From positions 1 to 22,223 of the forward strand of contig URQA01000031.1 in assembly GCA_900549885.1 (NCBI GenBank): 22,223 nucleotides of DNA, read 5' to 3'. Shown here piece by piece: positions 7,836 to 14,262 of this stretch. Below the pieces are notes generated by a model. The model was not told the origin of the DNA. It saw only the letters and a program-made list of their open reading frames with translations, and ran no database searches. The stretch is from an uncultured Eubacteriales bacterium (lineage in GTDB: Bacteria > Bacillota > Clostridia > Oscillospirales > Oscillospiraceae). The stretch's first letter is position 1. Each line of letters opens with the position of its first letter. The position numbers were made by a program, and so were the translations under genes.

Positions 7836-9848
7836 CTATTTTTCCTCAGGGCCGTCCTCCTCCTGGCCGTCAAAATAGCTGTCGATGGCGGCCAGTAGCT
7901 GACGATATACCTCCTCCACCGTTTTGCCGGTGATCTGGGCCCCGGCGGCGCTGCCGTTGCCACCGCCCCCCAGCGCCTCCACAATGACCTGGACGTTGGT
8001 CTCGTTGAGGCTCCGGGCGGACAGGATCACCTGCCCCTTGCTGTCTGGGTAGAGGACAAAGGAGGTGTTGATGCCCTCAATGTTTAGAAGCTCGTCCGCG
8101 GCTTGGGCCGCCGTTACCCGGTTCACGGTATGGTCTACCGGGGCGATGGCGATGTCCTGGCGGTACATCCGGGCGTTTTGAATAATGCCGTACTTGGCGA
8201 TGGTGTCGGACAAGTCGTTCTGAAACAGCTTCTTCACCTCGCCGGTGTCTCCGCCAGCCTGTCGCAGAAATGCCGCCGCCTCAAAGGTGCGGGCCCCGGT
8301 GCGCATGGTGAAGTTCTTGGTGTCCAGCATGAGCCCAGCCATCAAAGCCTCTGCCTCCCCCTTCAGCAGGTCTGCCGGGTCCATGAGATAGCTGATGAGC
8401 TCGGTGACCAGCTCGCTGGCCGATGAGGCGTAGGGCTCGTGGAAATTGAAGGCCGCCCCCTCGATGTAGGTGGCCGCCCGGCGGTGGTGGTCGATGACCG
8501 CCACCTTGTTGCAGGAGGCCAACATCTCTTTGCTCTGCACCTGCTCAGGCCGGTTGGTGTCCACCACCACCAGCAGAGATCGGGAATCCGCCCGGAGCAG
8601 GGCCTCCTGAGTGTCCAGATAGCGGCCCTTGTACTCCTCCATCCGCTCCACCCGCTGGTACAGATCCTCCGCTGGGGTGTCCTTCTCGTCCCGGATGATA
8701 TAGGCGGGCACCCCCTTCTTCCGGGCGATGGCGCACACGCCGATGGCGGCTCCCACCGCATCCATATCCGGGACCTTGTGGCCCATAACGAACAGGCAGG
8801 AGGCGTCAGCCACCAGTTCGCCCAGGGCCGAGGCCATTACCCGGCTCTTGACCTTGGTGCGCTTCTCCGTCTCCTTGGCCCGGCCGCCGAAGAACTCGAA
8901 GGTGAATCGGTTCTTCAGCACCACCTGATCGCCCCCACGGCTCAGGGCCATCTCAACAGACAAATTGGCAAACTGGTACAGATCGGCCAGGGTATCCCCG
9001 TCCATCCCAATGCCGATGGACAGCGTCACGGGGATGTGGTTGGGGGTCTCGATGGCGCGCACCTGGTCCAGCAGGGCGAACTTCTCCGCCCGGAACTCGT
9101 CCAGATACTGCTGCTCAAAGATGAACAGGTAGCGGTCCCGCTCCAGCCGGCAAAACACCCCCTTGGCATCTTGGCTCCACTGGCCGAACTTCCTTGTAAT
9201 CTCACTGAGCACCAGGCTCCGGGAGGACTCGTCCAGGCTCTTGATGGCATCCTCGTAGTTGTCCAGCAGCAGCACAGCCACCACCGGGCGGGTGGCCTGG
9301 TACACGTCCCGGATGTTGGAAAGCTCCGTCACGTCCACCCAGTAGGTGGTGGCCATATAGCCATTCTCGCTGGTCATCCGGGCCATCTGGCCGAATACCT
9401 GGAAGCGCCGCTCCCCCAGTTCCACTTCGTTTGGGCTGGCACTCTTGCCCTCCATCAGCCAGCGGCTGTCAAAGCCGGGCACTGTGGCGGACAGCTTCAA
9501 ATCGAATACCCGGTCCCGGTCGCCGGACAGCTTCAAAAACTGCTTGTTGGTCCAGATGACCTCGTCCGTGTCCGGCCGGAACACCACCACCGGCAGAGGG
9601 CAGTCCAGAATACCCGACCGAGTGGCCTGGTCCACGTTGCCCTCCAGCTTTTCCAGGTAGTGGGTGACCTCCTTCTGCCTGCGGCGGACCTGGCGGCAGT
9701 ACACTGCGTACAGCACTCCCACCAGCGCCAGCTCCGCCAGCGCCACCCAATAGTCTCCCAGCAGTGCGGTCACCCCGGCAAACAAAACCAGGCAAAGGAA
9801 ATACAGCTGGAACCTGGGCTCCGCCAGGGAGGATATCTTTTTGCTCAT
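7836..9848 (-). CDS. gdpP: Cyclic-di-AMP phosphodiesterase, GdpP family (DHH/DHHA1)
   Basis: Membrane-bound GdpP-type protein of 670 residues. Two membrane segments (about 13-30 and 34-51) are followed by a PAS-like region (about 80-180), a degenerate GGDEF domain (about 185-310) and DHH plus DHHA1 domains. The GGDEF signature is reduced to SRGGDQ at 303-308, as usual in GdpP, so diguanylate cyclase activity is not expected. The metal-binding DHH motifs are intact: GHKVPDMDAVG (356-366), VVDTNRP, VIDHHRR (451-457) and LDTKNF (508-513). The DHHA1 loop reads GGGGN (627-631) where the commonly described form is GGGGH. The predicted reaction is hydrolysis of c-di-AMP to pApA, controlling turgor and cell-wall state. 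AGGTGAGGT precedes the ATG. It is the first gene of the long minus-strand operon. Confidence 0.93.
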   Translation of the reverse strand: MSKKISSLAEPRFQLYFLCLVLFAGVTALLGDYWVALAELALVGVLYAVYCRQVRRRQKEVTHYLEKLEGNVDQATRSGILDCPLPVVVFRPDTDEVIWTNKQFLKLSGDRDRVFDLKLSATVPGFDSRWLMEGKSASPNEVELGERRFQVFGQMARMTSENGYMATTYWVDVTELSNIRDVYQATRPVVAVLLLDNYEDAIKSLDESSRSLVLSEITRKFGQWSQDAKGVFCRLERDRYLFIFEQQYLDEFRAEKFALLDQVRAIETPNHIPVTLSIGIGMDGDTLADLYQFANLSVEMALSRGGDQVVLKNRFTFEFFGGRAKETEKRTKVKSRVMASALGELVADASCLFVMGHKVPDMDAVGAAIGVCAIARKKGVPAYIIRDEKDTPAEDLYQRVERMEEYKGRYLDTQEALLRADSRSLLVVVDTNRPEQVQSKEMLASCNKVAVIDHHRRAATYIEGAAFNFHEPYASSASELVTELISYLMDPADLLKGEAEALMAGLMLDTKNFTMRTGARTFEAAAFLRQAGGDTGEVKKLFQNDLSDTIAKYGIIQNARMYRQDIAIAPVDHTVNRVTAAQAADELLNIEGINTSFVLYPDSKGQVILSARSLNETNVQVIVEALGGGGNGSAAGAQITGKTVEEVYRQLLAAIDSYFDGQEEDGPEEK

Positions 9849-9908
9849 GACCTCACCTCACCCGCGGACCGGCTATCCAGTCCGCCGCCGATATTTCATA
9901 GATATATT

Positions 9909-9937
9909 ATTATAGCAAACCTATTTCCCAAAAACAA
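9909..9937 (-). promoter_or_regulatory. Candidate sigma-A promoter for gdpP-rplI-dnaB operon
   Basis: On the minus strand, TTGTTT (9937-9932) and TATAAT (9914-9909) are separated by 17 bases. The -10 box is perfect and the -35 is weak (3 of 6). The predicted start near 9902 gives a leader of about 54 bases, which includes a GC-rich hairpin at about 9858-9884 before gdpP. Confidence 0.55.
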
Positions 9938-9951
9938 GGTGAAAATCACCA

Positions 9952-9980
9952 TTGCGCCCCAGGCCCTGCCGTGCTAAAAT
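9952..9980 (+). promoter_or_regulatory. Candidate ilvE promoter
   Basis: TTGCGC (9952-9957) and TAAAAT (9975-9980) are separated by 17 bases. The predicted start near 9987 would give a short leader of about 37 bases before the ATG at 10024. The -10 lies inside an inverted repeat, listed separately. Confidence 0.5.
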
Positions 9981-9998
9981 AAGAGCATCATTTAGCAC
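9971..9998 (+). promoter_or_regulatory. Inverted repeat over the ilvE -10 and start site (operator candidate)
   Basis: GTGCTAAA at 9971-9978 is repeated inverted as TTTAGCAC at 9991-9998, a perfect 8+8 bp pair with 12 bases between the arms. It covers the -10 box and the predicted transcription start, a usual place for a repressor site. The centre-to-centre distance of the arms is 20 bp, about two helical turns. The cognate regulator is unknown. Confidence 0.45.
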
Positions 9999-10023
9999 TT
10001 TACTTTGAAAGGACGTCCTCACT

Positions 10024-11091
10024 ATGGCTGACATCAAGATCACCCTGGCGGAAACCCGCAAGCCCCTGCCCGATCCCGACACCCTAGTGTTCGGCAAGAC
10101 CTTTACCGACCACATGTTCCTCATGAACTACGATGCCGGGCAGGGCTGGCACGATCCCCGCATCGTCCCTTACGGCCCCTTGTCCCTGGAGCCTTCCTGC
10201 ATGGTGTTCCACTACGCCCAGGAGCTGTTCGAGGGGATGAAGGCCTACCGCACCCCCGAGGGCAAAGTCCAGCTATTCCGTCCTATGGAAAATGCTCTGC
10301 GCTTCAACAGCTCCTGTGAGCGCATGTGCGTGCCCGCAATTGATCCGGATTTCTTTGTGGACGCGGTCAAGGCGCTGGTGAAGGTGGACCAAGCCTGGGT
10401 GCCCAACAAAAAAGGCGCCTCCCTCTATATCCGCCCCTTTGTGTTTGCCACCGACCCCTCCCTGGGGGTCCACGCCTCCCACAGCTACCTGTTCGTCATC
10501 ATCCTGTGCCCGGTGGGTAGCTACTACGCCGAGGGCATCAACCCAGTGAAGATCTACGTGGAGGATGCGGACGTGCGGGCCGTCCGGGGCGGCACTGGCT
10601 ATACCAAGTGCGGCGGCAACTATGCCGCCTCCCTCCGGGCTGGTGAGCGGGCCGAGGAAAAGGGCTATTCCCAGGTGCTGTGGCTGGACGGTGTGGAGCG
10701 CAAGTATATCGAGGAAGTGGGCGCCATGAACGTGCTGTTCAAAATTGACGGCAAGGTGGTCACCCCCGCCCTCACCGGCTCGGTGCTGCCCGGCATCACC
10801 CGCAAAAGCTGCCTGGAGCTGCTCCGGGACTGGGGCGTAAGCGTGGAGGAGCGGCTCATCTCCGCCCAGGAGCTGTTTGACGCCGCTGAAAGCGGCAAGC
10901 TGGAGGAGGCCTGGGGCTCCGGCACCGCCGCCGTGGTCTCCCCCATCGGGGAGCTGGCCATGGGAGACAAGGTGGTCACGGTCAACGGCGGCCAGATCGG
11001 CCGTCTGACCCAGCGGCTGTACGACACCCTCACCGGCATCCAGTGGGGCACTGAGCCGGACCCCTATGGATGGACCGTCCCTGTAGAATAA
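10024..11091 (+). CDS. ilvE: Branched-chain amino acid aminotransferase
   Basis: Fold-type IV PLP aminotransferase of 355 residues, which interconverts Val, Leu and Ile with their 2-oxoacids using glutamate/2-oxoglutarate. The PLP lysine is Lys195 in GYTKCGGNYAAS (192-203), the form seen in the larger, eukaryote-like BCAT subfamily. The N-terminal FGKTFTDHMFLM block, FEGMKAYR (69-76) and the substrate/cofactor loop GSGTAAVVSP near residues 299-308 all fit. The length matches that subfamily. AAAGGACG precedes the ATG by about nine bases. It is a single-gene unit, divergent from gdpP and convergent with the SLH gene. No T-box leader is present, because the leader is too short. The azlCD branched-chain amino acid exporter lies about 4 kb downstream but is not in the same transcript. 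Confidence 0.95.
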   Translation: MADIKITLAETRKPLPDPDTLVFGKTFTDHMFLMNYDAGQGWHDPRIVPYGPLSLEPSCMVFHYAQELFEGMKAYRTPEGKVQLFRPMENALRFNSSCERMCVPAIDPDFFVDAVKALVKVDQAWVPNKKGASLYIRPFVFATDPSLGVHASHSYLFVIILCPVGSYYAEGINPVKIYVEDADVRAVRGGTGYTKCGGNYAASLRAGERAEEKGYSQVLWLDGVERKYIEEVGAMNVLFKIDGKVVTPALTGSVLPGITRKSCLELLRDWGVSVEERLISAQELFDAAESGKLEEAWGSGTAAVVSPIGELAMGDKVVTVNGGQIGRLTQRLYDTLTGIQWGTEPDPYGWTVPVE

Positions 11092-11104
11092 AAACAGAAT
11101 CAAA

Positions 11105-11141
11105 AAAGAGACCCCCTGGAGCGTTGCTCCGGGGGGTTTTC
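11105..11141. terminator. Bidirectional intrinsic terminator between ilvE and the SLH gene
   Basis: Arms ACCCCCTGGAGC (11111-11122) and GCTCCGGGGGGT (11126-11137) pair over 12 bp with one G-U pair and a three-base loop. TTTT follows on the plus strand. On the minus strand the same hairpin is followed by CTCTTTTTTG, an even better U tract. It therefore serves both convergent genes. Confidence 0.9.
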
Positions 11142-11159
11142 ATCAAGAATTGCATCTGA

Positions 11160-13730
11160 TTAAATCGCTTTTACAAACCAGTTGTACGCTTCAGCATAGT
11201 CTAATACATCACCGGGATAAGTCTTACACACAAAAATATCACCATCTGCAACCGTTTCATCTTCGAATGTATTTCCACCGGCAATCAAGTTGACATGGTA
11301 ATCAATATAATCGATATCAATAATAGAGTTATCTACTTTATCCCCGGTTCCAAAATGATTGTTGGTCACAGTAACTTTGGCAGTGCATGCACCACTGGTG
11401 TCTGTCGCCTCAATGTGGAGATACCTGTGGCTGGTGGAATTTGGATTTGTAAACGTGCATCCAGTAATCGTAATATCCGCACCATCAACAGGCGTAATCT
11501 GTATGGAATCCCACTGGGTATCCGTAAAGGTGCATCCCTCAATCACTAATTTTCCGCCAAATCCGCTCGCATAAAGGCAGGACGCATTGTTATTCTGATT
11601 CGTCGGGTTCGCAAATGCAACATTTTGAATCGTCACATTGGTAACCGATGAACCAATGCTGACATAATACCCTTCAAATCCGCCTGCTACAATCTGATTT
11701 CCATACCCCATCAAAGTAACATTTTGGTTAATCGTCAATGGACTGGTCAGCGTAATATCTCCGGCAAGCATAATTGTGCCGCCATCTGTAACCTGAGACA
11801 ACGCTTCTTTAAGCCCCGCCTCATCGTTAACGGCAATTACCCCTTCCGGAACAGAAATCACAGTGAACCACTCGCCATTCTTGGTCACCGTATATCCATC
11901 AGCCAAATAGTTCGCTACAGGATTCTCCGTTTTGCTGGCAGAAGGATTATAATTTTTGAATGTGCCGCCTGTGACTTGGATGGTGTCAGGATTGCTGGCA
12001 TAATCGCTATCTCTTACATTTAACGTCCACTGCGGCGTAATGCAATCAAAAGTACCGCCATTGATGGTAATGGTACCGCCGTCAGAGGCATAAATCATAT
12101 CCATTTGCTCATCTGTATTGCCTTCTGCTTTATTGTTCTGATAGGTACCACCATTAATCGTAACATGCGTACCAGTCCCACAGGACCAGACCGCCATTGC
12201 ATATTTATTGACATCATTCCCAATAATTGTGCCTTCCCCATTGATGGTGACTTGAGCACCATTTTTCGCATAAATCGCACCATCATAGCCAGAAGCACTA
12301 ATCGTATTCCCGTTCAAATTCAAAGCTACGGTTTTGCCGTCCACAACAATCGTCTCAGTGGGGGAAATGACATCTTTTAAGAGGTCAACCGTACCGCCAG
12401 CGGAAATAGCATTGTTGAGGTCAACATAATAATCCTCGCCAACCTTCGCCACGGCATTGCCGTTCCACTCGATGTAGGAATCATCGCCGGCATAGCAGGT
12501 ATAAAGAATACCCACCACCACAGATTCATCATCCTTGGCCTTGATCTCCGTGGTATTGTAGCTGTGATAATGCACGGGGGGAATCACAGGATTGCTGGGT
12601 TGAGTAGTCTCGGGCTGAGTCTCCACAGAGGCGCCGCCGGAGACGGGCTTGTTATTCTCCGTGACCCCGGTGGTCCCCTGGGACACAGTCAGGTCGGTGC
12701 CGTCGGTGTTCACGGTGGTGTTGTCGCCGGAAACGTTGGCCGTCTCCACGGTGCCGGTTCCGGAGATGGTGACATTGCTGGCGGCGCTGTCCACCACAGA
12801 CACGGCGGCGTCTCCATCTACGGCAACGCCCGCGTTCACGGCAGTATCCGCCACCGTCACATGGGCCACTGAAGCCTGGCCGGAGACAGCCACAGAGGCG
12901 TTGGCTCCGGTAACGTTCACCTGACCCACCACGGCGCTGCCGCCCACAGACACAGAAGCGTTGTCGCCGGACACCGTGATGTTTTCCACGGTAGATCCGC
13001 TGATGCCGGCGCTGCCGCCCGCGATCACCAGGTTCTCTACGTTGCCCACCACCGTGACATTTTCAGCCACCACCAGCACAATGCCCTGGGTGCCGCCCAC
13101 GGTGGCCCCGTCTGTGTTGGCGTAGCCGGAGATCGTCTGATCCAGGACCGCCACAAAGGAAGCCCGGTTCATATCTCCGCTGGGATTCAGGGTGCCGTCG
13201 CCGGAGCCCTGGATCGCACCCATGTCAGCCAAAGCATTGATGTAGCCCGCCGCCCAGCTGGACACCTCGCCGCTGTCGGCAAAGGCGGTATCGGAGCTGG
13301 CCTTGGGTTCAATGCCCATAGCCCGGGCAAACATGACGAACAGCTGTTCCCGGCTCACCACGGCCTCGGGAGACATGGCGCCCGCGCCGTCCCCGGTCAA
13401 GATGCCTGCGGCCACGCACTTGGCAATGGCGTCATAGTACCAGCTGCCCACGGCCACATCCCCGTACTGGCCGATGTCGGCCATGGTGGTCAGACCCAGC
13501 AGGTTGGCAAAAATCTGAGCCGCCTGGGCACGGGTCAGAACACCGTCCGGGGCAAAGGTGCCGTCCCCAGCTCCGCCGACTACCCCGTAACCGCTCCAGC
13601 GTTCGATAGAAGATTCGGCCCAGTGGCCGGAGACGTCATCGAAGCCGGAGGGGTCTGCCGCCATGGCAAACGGAATCATAGTCATAATCATTGCGGCTGC
13701 CAAAATGATGGAACAAAAACGTTTTCTCAT
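11160..13730 (-). CDS. S-layer-homology surface protein with beta-helix repeats
   Basis: Secreted protein of 856 residues. A signal peptide (about 1-25, cleavage after AMA) precedes three SLH domains (about 27-70, 87-130 and 146-192) that would anchor it to pyruvylated cell-wall polymer. A Gly/Val/Ala/Thr/Asn-rich region with an approximately 20-residue period (about 215-355) follows, then a Pro/Thr linker (about 365-387). The C-terminal part (about 390-856) has repeated TINGGT/TVTGGTF-like rungs typical of right-handed parallel beta-helices. No catalytic residues can be assigned; adhesion, polysaccharide binding or a structural surface role is possible. GAGGG lies before the ATG at 13730. 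The DNA encoding the C-terminal half is much AT-richer than the SLH-encoding half, suggesting a composite gene. Its long leader contains terminator-like hairpins. Confidence 0.9.
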   Translation of the reverse strand: MRKRFCSIILAAAMIMTMIPFAMAADPSGFDDVSGHWAESSIERWSGYGVVGGAGDGTFAPDGVLTRAQAAQIFANLLGLTTMADIGQYGDVAVGSWYYDAIAKCVAAGILTGDGAGAMSPEAVVSREQLFVMFARAMGIEPKASSDTAFADSGEVSSWAAGYINALADMGAIQGSGDGTLNPSGDMNRASFVAVLDQTISGYANTDGATVGGTQGIVLVVAENVTVVGNVENLVIAGGSAGISGSTVENITVSGDNASVSVGGSAVVGQVNVTGANASVAVSGQASVAHVTVADTAVNAGVAVDGDAAVSVVDSAASNVTISGTGTVETANVSGDNTTVNTDGTDLTVSQGTTGVTENNKPVSGGASVETQPETTQPSNPVIPPVHYHSYNTTEIKAKDDESVVVGILYTCYAGDDSYIEWNGNAVAKVGEDYYVDLNNAISAGGTVDLLKDVISPTETIVVDGKTVALNLNGNTISASGYDGAIYAKNGAQVTINGEGTIIGNDVNKYAMAVWSCGTGTHVTINGGTYQNNKAEGNTDEQMDMIYASDGGTITINGGTFDCITPQWTLNVRDSDYASNPDTIQVTGGTFKNYNPSASKTENPVANYLADGYTVTKNGEWFTVISVPEGVIAVNDEAGLKEALSQVTDGGTIMLAGDITLTSPLTINQNVTLMGYGNQIVAGGFEGYYVSIGSSVTNVTIQNVAFANPTNQNNNASCLYASGFGGKLVIEGCTFTDTQWDSIQITPVDGADITITGCTFTNPNSTSHRYLHIEATDTSGACTAKVTVTNNHFGTGDKVDNSIIDIDYIDYHVNLIAGGNTFEDETVADGDIFVCKTYPGDVLDYAEAYNWFVKAI
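12680..12998 (-). repeat. Degenerate ~20-residue (about 60 bp) tandem repeats in the SLH protein
   Basis: Residues about 245-350 show successive units of the form V-x-x-V-x-V-x-G-x-N-A-S-V-x-V-x-G-x-A, for example VENITVSGDNASVSVGGSA followed by VGQVNVTGANASVAVSGQA and then VAHVTVADTAVNAGVAVDGDA. Alternating valines suggest short beta-strands stacked as a helix or fibre. The units are diverged at the DNA level, so recent slippage is not obvious. Confidence 0.7.
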
Positions 13731-13767
13731 TTGTTTCCCTCGCTTTCTTTCAGTCTGGAATGGACAT

Positions 13768-13800
13768 GCTGTCCGCAGAGCACGGACAGCGTACTTTTTT
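13768..13800 (+). terminator. Plus-strand terminator-like hairpin in the SLH leader
   Basis: GCTGTCCG (13768-13775) pairs with CGGACAGC (13783-13790) around a seven-base loop, followed after GTAC by TTTTTT (13795-13800). In the plus direction this has the form of an intrinsic terminator and would stop transcription antisense to the SLH gene. In the minus-strand leader the same arms would form a hairpin just upstream of the SLH ribosome binding site. Confidence 0.5.
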
Positions 13801-13804
13801 GCGC

Positions 13805-13841
13805 AAAAAAGGTATCAGGGGGCGGGCATTCCCTTAATACC
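13805..13841 (-). terminator. Minus-strand terminator-like hairpin (attenuator candidate) upstream of the SLH gene
   Basis: Read on the minus strand, GGTATTAAGGG (13841-13831) pairs with CCCCTGATACC (13821-13811), 11 positions with one G-U pair and one mismatch, and TTTTTT (13810-13805) follows directly. It lies between the predicted promoters and the SLH start codon, so read-through would be needed to express the gene. Confidence 0.55.
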
Positions 13842-13877
13842 AACCCTACGCACATTTTCAACCACATTCCAGAGTGC

Positions 13878-13906
13878 ATTATATCCCATTTCCAAATACA
13901 CTGCAA
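13878..13906 (-). promoter_or_regulatory. Candidate second promoter (P2) for the SLH leader
   Basis: On the minus strand TATAAT at 13883-13878 is a perfect -10 box, preceded at a 17-base spacing by TTGCAG (13906-13901). The -35 matches only in TTG. The predicted start near 13871 gives a leader of about 140 bases to the SLH ATG. Confidence 0.45.
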
Positions 13907-13955
13907 CAGAAATTTTCCATCTTCCGCCTTCTATTTCCCCGAATTGTCTTCCAAA

Positions 13956-13984
13956 AATATAGTGTATTTTTTGTGTATAGTCAA
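13956..13984 (-). promoter_or_regulatory. Candidate distal promoter (P1) for the SLH leader
   Basis: On the minus strand TTGACT (13984-13979) and TATATT (13961-13956) are separated by 17 bases, close to the sigma-A consensus. The predicted start near 13949 gives a leader of about 220 bases to the SLH ATG. The -35 box lies within the left arm of the palindrome at 13977-13996, so a factor bound there would block this promoter. Confidence 0.55.
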
Positions 13985-13999
13985 CAATTTGACTATGGT
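13971..13999 (+). promoter_or_regulatory. Candidate promoter of the HTH gene
   Basis: TTGTGT (13971-13976) and TATGGT (13994-13999) are separated by 17 bases, each matching consensus at four positions. The predicted start near 14006 is only about nine bases before the ATG at 14015, so the mRNA would be nearly leaderless. This agrees with the lack of an AGG-type ribosome binding site. Confidence 0.45.
13977..13996. promoter_or_regulatory. Perfect palindrome between the SLH and HTH genes (operator candidate)
   Basis: ATAGTCAA (13977-13984) and TTGACTAT (13989-13996) form a perfect 8+8 bp inverted repeat with the spacer CAAT. It covers the -35 of the minus-strand promoter P1 and the spacer/-10 of the HTH promoter. 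This is the expected place for an autoregulatory site of a dimeric Cro/C1-type protein. Confidence 0.55.
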
Positions 14000-14014
14000 A
14001 TCCTAGCTTTGGTG

Positions 14015-14224
14015 ATGGCCGTGATCAGCTACCGTCCATTTTATGAGACGCTGTACCGCAAAGGCATAACAGAATATTATCTCATTTACAAGCAGGGGAT
14101 ATCCCCCACCACCATCCATCGGATGAAGCATGGAAAAGGTATCACCACCGCTACCCTGGATACCCTGTGTGAGATTCTGGACTGCCGGGTGGAGGATATT
14201 CTGGAGTACGTTCCCGATGAGTAG
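14015..14224 (+). CDS. Small Cro/C1-type HTH transcriptional regulator
   Basis: A 69-residue protein consisting almost wholly of a Cro/C1 (XRE) helix-turn-helix. The segment from about 10 to 65 has the order of these domains: a first helix ETLYRKGITEYYLIYKQ, the recognition unit GISPTTIHRMKHGKGITTATL (about 28-48) and the closing LCEILDCRVEDILEYVPDE, a very common ending of small Clostridia regulators. The reading frame stays open far upstream, but the sequence before ATG 14015 is AT-rich, reads like non-coding DNA and contains the promoter and palindrome. No good ribosome binding site precedes the ATG, so leaderless translation is possible; the GTG at 14012 is an alternative. It is divergent from the SLH gene and ends one base before a terminator. 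It could control itself and the SLH gene; the target is inferred. Confidence 0.85.
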   Translation: MAVISYRPFYETLYRKGITEYYLIYKQGISPTTIHRMKHGKGITTATLDTLCEILDCRVEDILEYVPDE

Positions 14225-14225
14225 A

Positions 14226-14256
14226 GGCCCCGGACCTGCAACGGTCCGGGGCCTTT
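14226..14256 (+). terminator. Intrinsic terminator after the HTH gene
   Basis: GGCCCCGGACC (14226-14236) and GGTCCGGGGCC (14243-14253) form a perfect 11-bp stem with a six-base loop, followed by TTT. It lies between the HTH stop and the convergent diacylglycerol-kinase-family gene. On the minus strand the U tract is poor (TCTACTC), so termination there may be weaker. Confidence 0.8.
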
Positions 14257-14262
14257 GCGGTT

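Noticed and set aside
8439..9977. Long open plus-strand frame (512 codons) antisense to gdpP
   Set aside because: The product is rich in His, Gly, Leu and Gln with no domain, as expected for the reverse frame of gdpP. The opposite strand has clear DHH motifs.
9849..10023. T-box or other amino-acid riboswitch before ilvE
   Set aside because: The predicted leader is under 40 bases and no T-box sequence or terminator is present.
10273..11103. Minus-strand frame of 276 codons over ilvE
   Set aside because: Reverse-frame shadow of ilvE; it lies across the ilvE terminator side and has no coding signals.
12680..12998. Regular repeats that could suggest a CRISPR array
   Set aside because: Units are in frame, encode diverged protein repeats and have no identical repeat-unique spacer structure.
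13731..13949. Cyclic-di-GMP riboswitch in the SLH leader
   Set aside because: Such elements often precede surface-protein genes, but I cannot find the conserved core bases of class I or II. Only the hairpins and promoters are supported.
13874..14014. Longer N-terminus for the HTH protein (start at 13874)
   Set aside because: The added 47 residues come from AT-rich sequence that contains the promoter and palindrome and do not resemble any part of HTH regulators.
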